A stretch of 64,000 nucleotides of DNA from Schizophyllum amplum (GCA_007026445.1 VDMD01000002.1:1488001-1552000), one strand, 5' to 3'. Counted from the first letter of the stretch, positions 22,508 to 34,344 are shown. Program-made: numbers and translations. Notes: generated by a model not told the origin, from the sequence alone.

Positions 22508-22881
22508 TTTATGAGACACTGGCGCCGGCGACGAATGACGACCGACGCAACGGGCATGCGAGCACGGCGAAGCCGGCACGGAATGCAGGCTCGGACGTCG
22601 GAGCCTATCAGTCCATCGCGATGGAAACCGAGTCCGGGTCGGCTGATTGGTAGAAGTGGAGCGCTCCATGATGCCTTCTTTGTGTCCCCACCGCCTCGCC
22701 TCCCCCGTCTGTTAAATATTCCCGACCTGGTGTCGCCGTCTTCCTCTTGCTTTTCTGTCCTTCATCTCGCTGCAGACAGGCCTATTTTCCGGGGCCGTTT
22801 GGGTGACAGAAAAGCTCTAAACGCATTCGCATTTGCTTCCCGACCTCACACAGTCTTTACCACCCGTTCTCTCTTCTGTAG
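22508..22881. promoter_or_regulatory. Upstream region of the Mid2-like gene
   Basis: 374 bp between the MITE and the start codon. The last 200 bp are pyrimidine-rich (CT tracts at 22675-22760 and 22845-22880), as seen before many basidiomycete start codons. No TATA box is clear; TTAAATATT near 22711 is the nearest AT-rich block. Confidence 0.45.
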
Positions 22882-24280
22882 ATGTCTACCGTCTATATTG
22901 TGCAGAGGCAGGGCCTCGGTTCTCGTGAGTGTCCTGCTCTATATCTGCCAGGACTTGGCTGATCGAGCGTTGCAGTGTTGGGCCTGTGAGTTTAGTGGCG
23001 CGTCGTACGCTGGTTTCACGCTGACAACTTCTCTCAGTGGTGGGGACGATGACTCGACCTCCACCTCGACTACGGGAACTGCCACTGCCACGAACAGCAA
23101 GTCGGACGATGTCCTGGGCCTGGGCGGACTTACCACGGTCCTGGACGGTCTCACGACCGTCCTCAATCCTTCACAAACGTCTGAGACGTCTTCCACTAAG
23201 CCCACGTCCACGTCGCTAACGTCTTCTTCTTCGACGTCCGCCAGCAGGACCTCGAGTTCTGCCACTAAGGCGTAAGCAGTTCTTCATGTCGGCTAGCCAA
23301 TACTGAAACCAACGACAGGTCGTCTTCCACTGTAACATCAACCTCTGCATCATCGTCTGTAACACCATCTTCGTCTTCTTCGTCCTCGCTATATTCTTCG
23401 TCATCCGCGTCGAGCGCGTCTTCTTCTGTGTCTGTGACACTCAGTACGAGCGCCTCGGTGACAGAATACACCAGTGACGGATCCACGCACACCTCCACCC
23501 AGTTCGTCACCGCTTCTGCCTCCAGTGCGGCGGAAAGTGCCACTGCGCAGCCGGTCTCCGGATCTAAGGCCTTCATTGACAACAAGCCGCTCGCAGGCTT
23601 CGTGTTCGGCCTTTCCGGACTTGTCGGGCTGGTAATCATAGTGCTGATCGCCACGTTCGCGATGCGCCGCAACCGTCGCAAGAAGCTGATGGAGGAGGCC
23701 GTCTCGTTCGACCCGTCGTACATGACGAACGGTCGTGACGGCGACTCGGGCTCACTGGCCGAGAAGGGCCCGGAAATCGTGGACTACTCGAACCAGGCGG
23801 GCAACAACACTCGCCCGCCCAGCGTGGGATCGTACACGGGCTCGTACCGGGGCCCCGCCGCCTACAACAATCCTGCTCCGCCTCATGGCGCCTACTATGA
23901 CTCTGGGCAGCCGGCGTACGGACAGCAGCCGCAGGGTTACGGTGGCGGGCAGTCTCAGGGATACGGAGGTGGAGGAGGGTATGGCTACGGTGCGACTACG
24001 TTCGCGCCACCCGCGCCACCCCAGCCTTCGCGTACACCTCAACCGGTGTACGACGGGTACGAACCCGCGCGGCCCCCCGCTCTCGGAGACTATGGCAAAT
24101 CGGTCGCGTCCAACTACCTGGCGGCACCAACGGTCAGTGGCGGCCTTCAGCTGCCTGATACCTTTGGGTCGCCCAACACGCAGAACCTTCACGGCCAGAA
24201 CCTCGGCACAATGAAGGTATGGTGTACGCATTCACGTTGGAAACTGGTGCTGACTGTATCTGCAGATAGCCAACGCATAA
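22882..24280 (+). CDS. Ser/Thr-rich single-pass membrane protein (Mid2-like)
   Basis: Starts at ATG 22882 (MSTVYIVQRQGLGS). Two short introns flank a 10-nt microexon (22976-22985) and bring the frame into GGDDDSTSTSTTG. The ectodomain of about 170 residues is largely Ser and Thr, as in heavily O-mannosylated wall proteins. One membrane helix follows (LAGFVFGLSGLVGLVIIVLI) with a stop-transfer RRNRRKK. The cytosolic tail is rich in Gly, Tyr, Pro and Gln (QGYGGGQSQGYGG) and ends MKIANA after a last intron, with TAA at 24278-24280. The layout is that of Mid2/Wsc-type cell-wall stress sensors, but there is no Cys-rich WSC domain. The N-terminus is not a classical signal peptide. Function is inferred from architecture only. 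Confidence 0.7.
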
Positions 24281-25068
24281 AGCACTCCTTCCTCCTCTCA
24301 GTGCACGGATACCCCTCTGATATTTCTGTTATCGCGACTTGTATAGGACTGCCCTCTTTCGGGCGCGGACTTCAGCGTTTTCTGTGCCCCTCTCTTGGCC
24401 TGTCCCTTGATGCGGTCGCCGGAGACTTCGCGCTGTGTAACATATACTTAGTTGTCGCTGTCGCTCTTCTGCTTTTGACGCGTATCCACTTGCTCGTACG
24501 AGTTTACCTACTTAAGCTCCCCCATCGCGTACTTATAGCTGTCGCTTTCGATTCGTATTCCCCTCTTGAGGAGGGATGCATAATATTTAGTAGTTCTTCA
24601 ACTTGTGGAGTGTATCACTACGACCCGCTGAATATCTTCAAGTAATACAGTCATGGAGCGCGCTTATGGACTTCGTGTTGTTGGGGGTATTTGGAGGGCT
24701 GACTCTGAGGCGGTCGCGCCGCTTTCGAATTCTTTGTTTTTAGGACAACGCGGGTCAGGTGCGGGCTTGGGGCGCGCTTGTCGCCCATGGGGCATGATGC
24801 ATGGGGTTCGACTCTACTGTTCTGAATTGCGATGGTGCCTCAAATTGTAAGGTCTGTGAGCGATACGCAAAACGACGTCAAGCGAAATCGATAACAGGGA
24901 GGGAGCAGCTCCAGGCATCTTGAGGCATCCCATGTTCTGGACGGAGTAGACGGACTTGACAATGAAAGACAGATGTGGCATCATAGATGATCCCGACGCG
25001 CGCAATCACATGCCGGGCGGAAGTACAAGACGCGATCGCAACCTGTCCCCAACGTCCATGAGCCAGCG
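24281..25068. other. Intergenic region, Mid2-like / lipin
   Basis: 788 bp. The left part is the 3' untranslated flank of the Mid2-like gene, and its open frame to 24645 is read-through. The right part is the lipin upstream region. No gene, RNA or repeat is seen. Confidence 0.6.
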
Positions 25069-28000
25069 ATGAACTACTTGCGCGGCGCAGTGAATGCTAT
25101 CAGCGCGCCATATCAGTACTACAAGGACCTTCCGCCACTCAATCCCTCGACGCTTACCGGCGCAATCGATGTCATTGTCATCCAGCGACCGACGGACAAC
25201 GGAGACACCGAGCTCGTATGTTCCCCCTTCCACGTCCGCTTCGGAAAATGGCAGGTGCTGCGTCCAGGAGAGAAGAAGGTGCGACGCTCGCTCATACTTC
25301 CGTTGCATTCACTCACATTGCAGTAGGTGACCGTCGCAGTGAACGGCCATGCCATACCCTTTAACATGAAAATTGGGGAGGCTGGCGAGGCTTTCTTCGT
25401 CTTTGAGACCGATGACGACGTGCCTACGGACCTGCTTACGAGTCCTATCCTCGAGCCGACACGCGCAGGCGACGAGAAGGCGGATGTTGAGCCCGGTCGA
25501 TTTGGCGCCAAGCAAGATCCGGAAGAGAGTAGGGAGATGGCGGACGACGGACAGCGCACGCCCGCTCTCGAGACGCCATCGGAACCTGAGCCGCTTGACC
25601 TTGATGCGACAGACGGCACTGTAGAGGCTCGTGCTCGCAAGCAGACGCCGACACTGAATCTGAAGGGCGCACGCCTGCCATTTCCGCGCCCCTCAGGGCT
25701 TCTGACACCATCTACTCCATCGTCCATATTCGGGATAGAGGAAGACCAGGACAAGCGTGTGGATGAGACCTTGAAGAAGTTCCGCCGCACCGAATCCTCT
25801 CAGGCGGATGTGCAGTACAGTCATCGTGCGTTGTCTCCTTACATGTGCTATCATGATACTGAGGGTAACCCAAAGAAATGGCACTCGATTCGGAGGGCTA
25901 TCATGCAGGACATGATCGTGAACGCTCCGAAGATACAGTCACGGAGGATGACCTCGAGGCCGGGCCTTCGTCGCAGCCATTCACGACATCGTCCTCTCAG
26001 CCATTCCCATCTCCTCCCGCAGGTGAGCGCTCAAACACGTACACGAAGTGCGTAATACTGAGAGAACATAGAAAGCCGTCGGCCTAGCCTGTCGTATGGC
26101 AAGTCCGCGTTCGCTGACCGGGATGAATTTGAGGATCCCGAAAGCCAACCAGGCAATGAACCTATCCCCTTTCCTAGGGCAACCTCAGAACCACCGCCCG
26201 ATATAGAAGAGCACACAGAGATTTACTATCCGCGCACACCCACTCAGCAACACCCGCATTCACAAGAGTACTCCTGGGATTGGGGCGCTTTTCCTCAAGC
26301 TTCTCCGATGAAACCTTCATTCTCGAGGGCCGGAAGGGTCGAAACGGGGAAGGATTTGGGAACGCCTCTAACGCGCGCAGCTTTGCAGGGGAAGAGCCGG
26401 CAAGCGGCCAATGCAGATTCACAGAACGACCTGGACGACGTGGATGACGAGGAGATCATGAGCAAGCATAGACCGCACCGCAGCCGGAGCGTGCCGCCTC
26501 TTACTGACGGCCCTGCGGCATCTCGTCAACGTCTTTCCATTCCAGAAATTACCACTGAAGACGCGGACGAGGAGGAGGATGTTTACGGGTCGGGAGGCGT
26601 TGTGCGTCCAAGTAAACGACATCCGTTCGGCTTCGTTATCACGATGGAAGGCAAACGGGCTACATTCGAGATAAGTTTGGTGGACGATGTCACTGCGGAT
26701 GCCTTCCACAAGCTCGACGAAGTGGATGCGGCGCTGAGATTTAACGAGCATGGGATCGATTTTGAGCGCTTTTTGGACGACGAGAGCGTTGTACACGACC
26801 CGAGGCTGGTCCTTCGGTGGTCAGGTGATCAGTATGTTGACATGCTACCTCTGCAACCTATATTCAATCCTATGGCAGGTACATCACGCGCACCGACGGT
26901 TCCCCTCTTATGGACGCTCTTGTACGGTGGCGTGACCTGGCGTTTGCCCATCGGCGGCCCTCCAGGCCCACATCACCTATGTCCGACGATGACGAAGGCG
27001 CAAAGTCCGACACTGAGGCACCGACGCTGTCTCCTGAAGACATCAAGCAGGCTCAGACACCTACAATCGTGAAGTCCAAGCCTACTTCGACTTCTTGGGC
27101 ACAATGGTGGCGAAGGAGTCAGAGTAGGCCTTCTGCGTCTCCGAAGAGGGTCGACTTTCCGGTAGACCGCCCTGTGCTGCGCGAGACGGCGTCTGCACCG
27201 ATCGACGACCCGTTGATCCAAGAGCAGCAGAAATTGGCAAAAGAGATGCAGCCGACGGAGTCTGCGCCTCTGGGGTCGCCGATAGAAGCTCCGCCCTCGC
27301 CACCATTGTCGCCGGAGAGCGACGGGCCATCGAAGCGGTTTGCGAAGACGCTGCGGTTGGGATCAGACCAATTAGTGGGTGTTGTTCAAATGAGAAGTGG
27401 TACGCTGCTGATACCCTTGCAGAAAGCTCTCAACTTGAAGCCGGGGGCCAATTCCATCACGTTCTCGTTGTCCGCGACTGGTGCTATCGCGTGCACGGCA
27501 CGTATCTTCGTATGGGATAGCACCGACCTGATAGTTGTGTCTGACATCGATGGTACGATCACCAAGTGAGTTCATTCTTCCTGCTTCCGAGACCGTGCAC
27601 TTACATGATTCGGTACAGGTCGGACGGCTTGGGACATGTCTTCGCTATGATTGGCCGGGACTGGACGCATCTTGGTGTCGCGAAGTTGTATACGGATATC
27701 GCACGGAACGGATACAAGATCATGTATCTGACATCGCGCGCCATCGGACAGGCAGACGCGACGCGCGATTATCTCAAGGGCATCCGGCAGAACGACTACG
27801 AGCTACCTGAAGGACCGGTCATCATGAGTCCCGACCGACTTTTGGCATCTCTGCATAGGTATAGGGCTCAACTCAGCATTGATGTATCCTGATTTGAAAT
27901 TCCCAGGGAAGTCATCATGCGTAAACCAGAGGTGTTCAAGATGGCATGTCTCCGCGATATTCAGAGGCTGTTCGGCGAAGGGCGGAAGCCTTTCTATGCA

Positions 28001-28833
28001 GGCTTCGGCAACCGCATAACGGACGCACTGTCGTACCGTAGCGTCAACATCCCGAGTTCGAGAATATTCACTATTGACACCACGGGCGAAGTCAAGCTTG
28101 AGCTATTGGAGCTCGCGGGTTACAAGTCTTCGTGCGTATCTGCTCTGCTCAGCTAAATTCGAACTAACTTACCGTCTCACCACCTCGCAGATATATCCAC
28201 ATGACGGACTTGGTTGACCAGATGTTCCCTCCCATCCACCGGAAGTGGGCACCGGAGTACACCGACTTCAACTACTGGAAGCCTCCTATCGACGATTATC
28301 CCCTGCCAGACCTATCTCCACCTTCGCCAGCACTCAGTGCACGGTCGGATACGTCCACCTTCCAGCGGATCCGCAATTTCAGCCTCGTCAGCTCGCGCTC
28401 GCCGCCGAAATCGTCGACGCCACTGCCAGACGCCGAGCGCGATGGCGGGCGCTCGCAGGAGCTGCGCCAGATGTCGTCCTTTGAGCGACTGAGCTCTACG
28501 CTTGGGTTCAGCTCGAGCTCGACTGTGGATGCGGGGCGGAGGAGTGACAGCCCGATGTCGCGCTCATCGTCGTCCATGACGTTTGCGGAGTCGGAAGAGG
28601 AGCTGAGCGATGATCTGGAAGCCAACAAGTACAGGAGGGAGCGACGAACGAGTATGCCGGGGTCCTTGGACGGGTTCGAGCTGGACGAGGCTGACGAGGA
28701 TGCGGAAGAGGGGGTGTATGAGGCGGGATATGAGGAGGGAGAGGATGTGCCGCTCACGGAGGAGCCAGAGGAGGCCGACTTGGACGATGATCTGCTAGCC
28801 GCAGACGAAATGAAGAACGTTTCGTTCCTATAA
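25069..28833 (+). CDS. PAH1: Lipin / Pah1 phosphatidate phosphatase
   Basis: Mg2+-dependent enzyme that converts phosphatidate to diacylglycerol, controlling the balance of storage and membrane lipid. ATG 25069 begins the N-LIP domain ([46 protein letters not shown]; then [20 protein letters not shown]), whose amphipathic helix attaches to membranes. A long disordered linker (about 25450-27380) is rich in Ser, Pro and acidic residues. The C-LIP HAD-like domain has the catalytic D-x-D-x-T (DIDGT at about 27547), [20 protein letters not shown] and [18 protein letters not shown]. The acidic C-terminal tail (about 28320-28830) contains many Ser and runs of Glu/Asp. Several introns interrupt the gene. 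Fungal lipins are controlled by phosphorylation of such linkers and tails. Confidence 0.96.
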
Positions 28834-29253
28834 TCTGAGATTGGGAGTATGACCCGGGATGTACTTACGCACTAATGATCACTGGTATCTGCTAGCCACA
28901 TGACTGGGTATTCCTCCGACCTCAACAACATGTCAACGAGGTGACACTTGGGAGTTTGCGTGCAACCCGGCGTCAGCTAGCCGTCGTCAGTGTCGCAAGG
29001 TGCCGAAACCCCCGGAGGCCGGCAGCGACGTGCTTCAGATTCTTCCATTTCGCCCCCCTTTCTTACTTCCAATACCCTAGAACTGAGGCCTGAGGACCTC
29101 AACTCTTAGCCTGAGGTGGCCGTTATATTGAAGACTCTTTGCTTTGCTGCTACACTACACGGACGCACGGACGGATCGCGGTTAGACTGGACATTTCCCT
29201 TTCATACACTTTCGCGAATCGCTGAAGCTTTGTCCTGAACGCGGGCTGCTTTG
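28834..29253. other. Intergenic region, lipin / Gfd2-like gene
   Basis: 420 bp. It contains several CCTGAGG/CTGAGG words near 29085-29115 and pyrimidine-rich sequence before the next start. No gene is seen. Confidence 0.55.
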
Positions 29254-31126
29254 ATGTCTACCTTCACGCTGGTAGACCCGAAGGGATGGGAGTACGATCT
29301 GCACTCGGTGAGTCGCAGTCCACTTGCTATTGGAAGCTGACTGAACGTTCGTCTAGGTCTACTCCGCGTACATCGGGTACTTCCAAGTCCATAACATTCC
29401 TTGGTGCGACTCCATGCCGACTTCCTCCATGCATCGCTCATGTACCATGCTCGGAAGGTATGAGAGGTCGTGGGGTCACTGGTTCTCCTCCTTCGAGGAG
29501 TTCCTCGCGTTCTCGTGGCCCGTCATCACTGTCACAGACTCCTGGACTGGACGCGCGCACATCGTCACCCGGCTCACCTCCATCGGCGCGTTCATCAAGA
29601 TGTTGAAGACACGGTGCGTCTCGGATGCTGAACGAGTACGGGGAGGCTCACACGCCGTTCTCAAATAGATTCGGTGAAACTGTCCCCCAGGCGCCCAATA
29701 TCTTAAGGGTTACACCTTTCGAGACGTCTACGCGACATCTGCGGCAAGTCACGGACTATGCGCAGTACAAGAAGCTGCACGCGACACTCCCTGCTGCGGC
29801 GCTGTCTGCGTTGAAGGCGCGCATCCGAGCGGGCGAACCCCATGCAATCAAGCAGCTGTGGGATCAGAAGGAGAAGACCTTCCTCGCAATGGACTTCGAA
29901 TGGAGTGAAAGGAACGACAGAAGCTGCCTAGAGTGGGGATATGCGGCGGTACGGTGCGGACACCTGGACAGGTGAATACTGTTGCCTACCTCCTCGTACA
30001 GCGAACTGAAGTGGTTCAGTCAAGGTCAGTGGCCGCCAGTGCCAGAAAAGAACTACAGGTGAGATCATACGAAGCCTGGAATAGCTTCAACAATTGACGG
30101 GCTGACAGAAAGGGTCATTACATTGTCGGCGAATATGTCGACAAAGTGATGAACAAGCATTTTCTGAGTCATCCGTGGGAGGTACGACTCTCAGCCGTGT
30201 GTGCCGCCACAAAGAATTGATCATTTCTATCACAGTACGCCGTGCGTGCTGTCACGATATAGCAGGGTATCCAGCGCTTACACGCACCAGTTCGGCGACA
30301 GTCAGATAGTATCGAAGTCGAAGCTGCCTGAGCTGATCACCTCAATAATCAGGTCCGCGTTTGCTATAAATTATGCTAATCCAAGCTCATTTCTACACTC
30401 ATCTCTTGCAGTAGTCTCGCCAGCCCGGACTCAGAAACTGTGGGTAATAGCCTTGTCATCCTTGTCCATGGCCACGGCGACTTAACCAAAATGGAAGACA
30501 TGGGAATCAGTACGGTGCAATTATCTGACTTACGCGATGCACTAGACTGAAGTATTGCAGACATTCCACACAACGTCTTCGTATTGGATGCCGCCGCCTA
30601 CGAACGGACGCTTTACGCCGTAGGCGTGCGCGGCGCCATGATAGACCCCAAGACGAACATGCCCCGACAGCCAGGCTCCACGCTGTCCCCAGACAATTTA
30701 CTCCGCACCTTCGCCATGCCGCCCTTACAGGTCGCTGAAGGCATGTACGTCCTCTCGCCGGCGAAGCAGGCGCAGCTGGTTGCCTTGATCAACAGCTGTC
30801 CCGCGCGCAACGCAGGAAACGACGCCTTCATGTTGCTATTCAGCACGCAAATGCTCCTCGACAGCGCGCGGACTGAGATCCCCGCCATCATGCCCAAGAT
30901 GCGCGGGCGGACGGTGAGCATGATGCCGGCGATGCCTATGGGTGGGCTGCCGGCCATGATGACGGGGATGTCGCTGGGCCCACCGATGGCGACGCGGCCA
31001 CCCATGAGGAAGAGCATGACGTCGGAGATGCTGGCGCCGCAGGATATGATTCGGGACGATAGGCAGTATTTGAGCACTGGTCGGTCGCGATCTCCGGGAC
31101 GGCGGGCCAGTGGCGTACATGGATGA
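29254..31126 (+). CDS. Gfd2/YDR514C-type nuclease-fold protein
   Basis: Starts at ATG 29254 (MSTFTLVDPKGWEYDLHS). Joining exons gives VYSAYIGYFQVHNIPW, KTRFGETVPQAPNILR, then a core FLAMDFEWSERNDRSCLEWG, which has the D-x-E of DEDD exonuclease folds. Next come ELKWFSQGQWPPVPEKNYR, GHYIVGEYVDKVMNKHFLSH, LVILVHGHGDLTKMEDMGI, NVFVLDAAAYERTLYA and ARNAGNDAFMLLF. This order matches the Gfd2/YDR514C C-terminal family. In related DEDDh enzymes the last motif starts with His (HNAGND), but here it is Arg (RNAGND). A Met/Pro/Arg-rich tail ends at TGA 31124-31126. About seven introns are needed. The cellular role of this family is poorly defined; a link to mRNA export or RNA processing is suggested by Gfd2 only. 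Confidence 0.75.
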
Positions 31127-31480
31127 CGACTAGCATCCTACCTTTGCTCAAGCTTGGCGTTGACAGACTTTGGGCCTTCTACTTATTCGGCTCGGACTAG
31201 ACTGGGACTCCGACTAGAGTAGCTACTTGACCTTTGGTATCTTATGTTATGATTTGAACTTTGCTCCCTCAGCTGTCACCTATCGCATGGGACAAATGTT
31301 GCTGCCCTTGCTTGCCGGGGGTTGGCTGCGCGTGCTTGTCCGTGTTTGTAGCTATGGACGCGTCCATTGACACAGACTGATGATGACGATCACGATTCAG
31401 ATGATCAATCATTGAGTGGTTATCTTCTTCAGGTCTCCTATTCTTCTTCGCACAAAAACAGTGGCAAGTCGGACACCATC
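31127..31480. other. Intergenic region
   Basis: 354 bp without a gene. An ATG at 31354 opens only a short frame before the next CDS and may be an upstream ORF of the following gene. Confidence 0.5.
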
Positions 31481-32509
31481 ATGCCCAACTTCGCTGCTAC
31501 TGGCGCCTCTGTCGCCAATTCGCATCCTCACGCTGCCTTCGCTCCCGTCAACAGCAACAGCGTTCATAGCTCGAAAGACACTCAAGCCAAACGTGTCAGG
31601 CGTCGAAAGCCTCAGGACACAGAGACAGCACCTCGCATTGATAATACACCGCCAACGAGCATACAGCCCAAGAAGAAGCTGTCTGCCAAGAAAGAAGACA
31701 CACCTACACTCCCTCGCGACTTCGGCATCGTCGGACGCGCCACGAGAGCTGCGATAGCTGCAGTGGAAAGGAATGGCTGGCAGTGTGCACTCTTTGGGAG
31801 CATGGCTTGTGGCTTGTATGGGAACAAACGTATGCCAAACGTGAGTACTCCTGTCGCCCTCCCCTCCCACGAGCTGACAGTCATCTCGCAGGATGCCGAC
31901 CTGCTTGTCTTCGTGCCCCCAGACTCAGGAATCACTGCCGAAGACATCAAGCGGAGAATCCTCGACGTCAACCCACGCAACTTCTTTCTCAAGATGCCTC
32001 GCGACCCAACGCAGCCCTACCGCAAATTGTATTATCGCGACGAGTACCTCTCGCAGGACTGCAAGGTCGACATACTGGTGCCCGGCACGCTGATGCTTCC
32101 TCTCCTCACACCACCGTACATAACTCGGATCGACGGCATACCGGTCGTACCCTTCTCGGTTCTCCTGCTCCAGAAGCTTCAAGGTTGGGATGACCATGGA
32201 CGCGAAGAACAAGGCTTCAAGCGCACGAAACAGCAGACGGACGAGGGTGACCTTCGGCGCATGATGGCGCTCTCTGCTGCGCGGATGCTTGCGACTGCGG
32301 CACCGCCGTGGGGGGACCGCGTGCTGTTCTCGGCGGATTTTTTAAAGCTCAGCCGCGAGCGCGTCCTTGCCTACTGTAAGAAGTTCCCGGACCGCGCGAC
32401 GGGATGGGAAACGCTGGGCTTCGTGACAAAAGCACCGGAATCTGTGACCACGGACGCGGCGACCAATGCAGCTACTGTTTTCATGGGCACTTTAATTATA
32501 GCCGAATGA
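31481..32509 (+). CDS. Nucleotidyltransferase-fold protein, function unknown
   Basis: ATG 31481 (MPNFAATGASVANSHPH) is the first start after non-ATG frame extension. A basic, Ser/Pro-rich N-terminus (AKRVRRRKPQ, KKKLSAKKED) precedes a folded domain: FGIVGRATRAAIAAVER, CALFGSMACGLYGNKRMPN, then DADLLVFVPP after a 51-nt intron (about 31842-31892). G-S followed by D-x-D is the active-site pattern of the nucleotidyltransferase superfamily. Later parts include CKVDILVPGTLMLPLLTPPY and VPFSVLLLQKLQGWDDH. The stop is TGA 32507-32509. The intron is in frame without a stop, so intron retention would insert 17 residues between the G-S and D-x-D motifs. Substrate unknown. Confidence 0.65.
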   Translation: MPNFAATGASVANSHPHAAFAPVNSNSVHSSKDTQAKRVRRRKPQDTETAPRIDNTPPTSIQPKKKLSAKKEDTPTLPRDFGIVGRATRAAIAAVERNGWQCALFGSMACGLYGNKRMPNVSTPVALPSHELTVISQDADLLVFVPPDSGITAEDIKRRILDVNPRNFFLKMPRDPTQPYRKLYYRDEYLSQDCKVDILVPGTLMLPLLTPPYITRIDGIPVVPFSVLLLQKLQGWDDHGREEQGFKRTKQQTDEGDLRRMMALSAARMLATAAPPWGDRVLFSADFLKLSRERVLAYCKKFPDRATGWETLGFVTKAPESVTTDAATNAATVFMGTLIIAE

Positions 32510-32858
32510 TGTAGAACTTCTCAGTGACGCCTCACTAGACTGAGAGTGGGAACTGAACATATGAACGTCGATATGTAATGCCACGGACCACCACTGTGAC
32601 TGTGAAGCTGAGCGCACCGTTCTTGTGGCATCCTCCCATGCTCAGGCCTTAGCCTTAAGTATGGCCGCAGCCGTGATGTGTTTAGTGCACATATACAGAC
32701 GGATACCGCATAGTCCGACCATCATCGACATCCCCCTCGCATCTGTCAGGCGCGCTTATCGCGCCAATAAAGCACACGCCTGTAACACGCTTATAAGCGG
32801 GAGACACTAGGTAAGGTCGCCACCCATGACCCCATGATTCGCTTTCGCCCACCTCAAG
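32510..32858. other. Intergenic region
   Basis: 349 bp with no recognisable gene, repeat or RNA. Confidence 0.5.
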
Positions 32859-34204
32859 ATGATTTGCGGATACTCAGCTATCCTCTCCTTGCCTATGCTC
32901 GTCGGCGCGCAGGTCTTGGGCTATGGTTCACCTGCGTCTGCGGGTATGATTGACGGCGTGCTAGAGGACGACATGTACGCGAACATGACAGAAATATTTC
33001 TCAAGGCGCTCCCCTGACAGTCGACCCGAAGCCTGCCATACCTGGCGCGGTGGTGATGTAAGTCCGCACCCTTCCCTCGAACCAGCCTCGACGCGAAGGC
33101 GCTTTGTCGCACCCATTCCTTTGGCTATTTTCTGACACCTCCTTCTCGACAGGGTGGGCCACAACAACACCGCCGTGTCGCATTTTGCCTTTGGCCAAGC
33201 GCTCGGATATGCCGACTTGAATGGCACGGAACTCCCTCCCGGCAGATCAACATGACTGAAGAAGCATTTATGCCTCTATAGTGAACGGATCCTTGACCTT
33301 GTCACTCATACTAGCGGCCTCCCCGCTGACCCTCACCTGGACCTCGGCTCAGTCAAACGACGGTCCCCGGCATGTATCAAGAGATCCTTAAAGAGTCTCC
33401 TTGACCTCTGCGTCTGGCTGTGAATTTGTGTACTCAGACCTGAGTGCGTTTTCAAATCGTTACTTTTCTCCGCACTTACGACAGATTCTACCCACAGACT
33501 TCATGTCCCTCACGATCGTCCTCGAGCGCATCACAACCGCACGCTTGACGATCTTGTCTTGAACGACTTCACGCGCCCGCTCGGCATCAACAGCACGTTC
33601 TACGACCGCGGGAACGTTGAGAAGCCACCATCGTACGACCGTATGGTCGCGGAAGAGTACCAGATTGAAGTCCTGGGTGACAGCGAGCCACAGCGTCCGC
33701 AACCGTTGCGCGGGACAGTGCACGACGAGAACGCATGTAGAGGGCGTATCGGGCCATGCTGGCGTGTTCGGTACGGCGGGCGACCTGGCGATCTTCTGTC
33801 AAGTGAGCAGGCACCAGATTGGCCAAGTCAGGTCAACATTTGTGGCACCAGATGATACTGAACAATGCCACGCATGCCGGACAGACCATTCTGCAGCCAG
33901 AGAGCGTTGAGTGAGTACACATACATAATTGTACAAGTACGTGAGCTGACATGTCGCACCACTAGTCTCATCTTCTACAACTTCAGCACGGCCTTCTCCG
34001 AGGATGTGCACGGCGTCGTGCAGACAGCGCGGCGATGCTGACACCACGTCAGCTTTCTTTATTTTTCTGAGCAACAATGTCCACCACTATCTGGCCGAGT
34101 TCAGAGACAGCGCGGCGCTCACTCGGATTCTACGTGGCGAAGGCCCTGGGCTACAACGTTAGTGACATCTACACGGCGGCGGATCGTGGTTACATCGTCG
34201 CTTG
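32859..34204 (+). pseudogene. Decayed serine beta-lactamase-like hydrolase gene
   Basis: Fragments in order but in shifting frames recall fungal beta-lactamase-related hydrolases. These are: a signal-like start (MICGYSAILSLPMLVGAQ), LTVDPKPAIPGAVVM, VSHFAFGQALGYADLNGTEL, INMTEEA, then a gap, ILDLVTHTSGLPADP, VYSDL, FMSLTIVLERITTARLDDL, DFTRPLGINSTFYDRGNV, MVAEEYQIEVLGDSEPQRPQ, GTVHDENA, GVSGHAGVFGTAGDLAIFCQ, QTILQPESV and DLIFYNFSTAF. The segment that should carry the S-x-x-K nucleophile between INMTEEA and THTSG is missing, and a stop follows MTEEAFMPL. Stops and frame changes also occur at about 33015, 33245, 33395 and 33740. Introns cannot explain all of these. Intact relatives are typically secreted serine hydrolases or esterases of uncertain substrate. 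Reconstruction was not attempted. Confidence 0.75.
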
Positions 34205-34344
34205 AGGCGCGAGAACATGGTTATCCGACACTCAAGTATCGTTCTATAACGCGCTCATTACAAAGGTATACATTAAGATCCGCCGGTGTGTCATATACGA
34301 CCCCTCGATAGATAGTAAATGGCGGACAGAAGAGAGCGAGGTGA

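Noticed and set aside
24281..24645. C-terminal extension of the Mid2-like protein to 24645
   Set aside because: The frame runs through a clear intron (GTATGG...TGCAG); splicing gives MKIANA and a stop at 24280.
25119..25790. 223-codon minus frame opposite the lipin gene
   Set aside because: Ser/Arg-rich shadow of the acidic linker coding sequence; no support.
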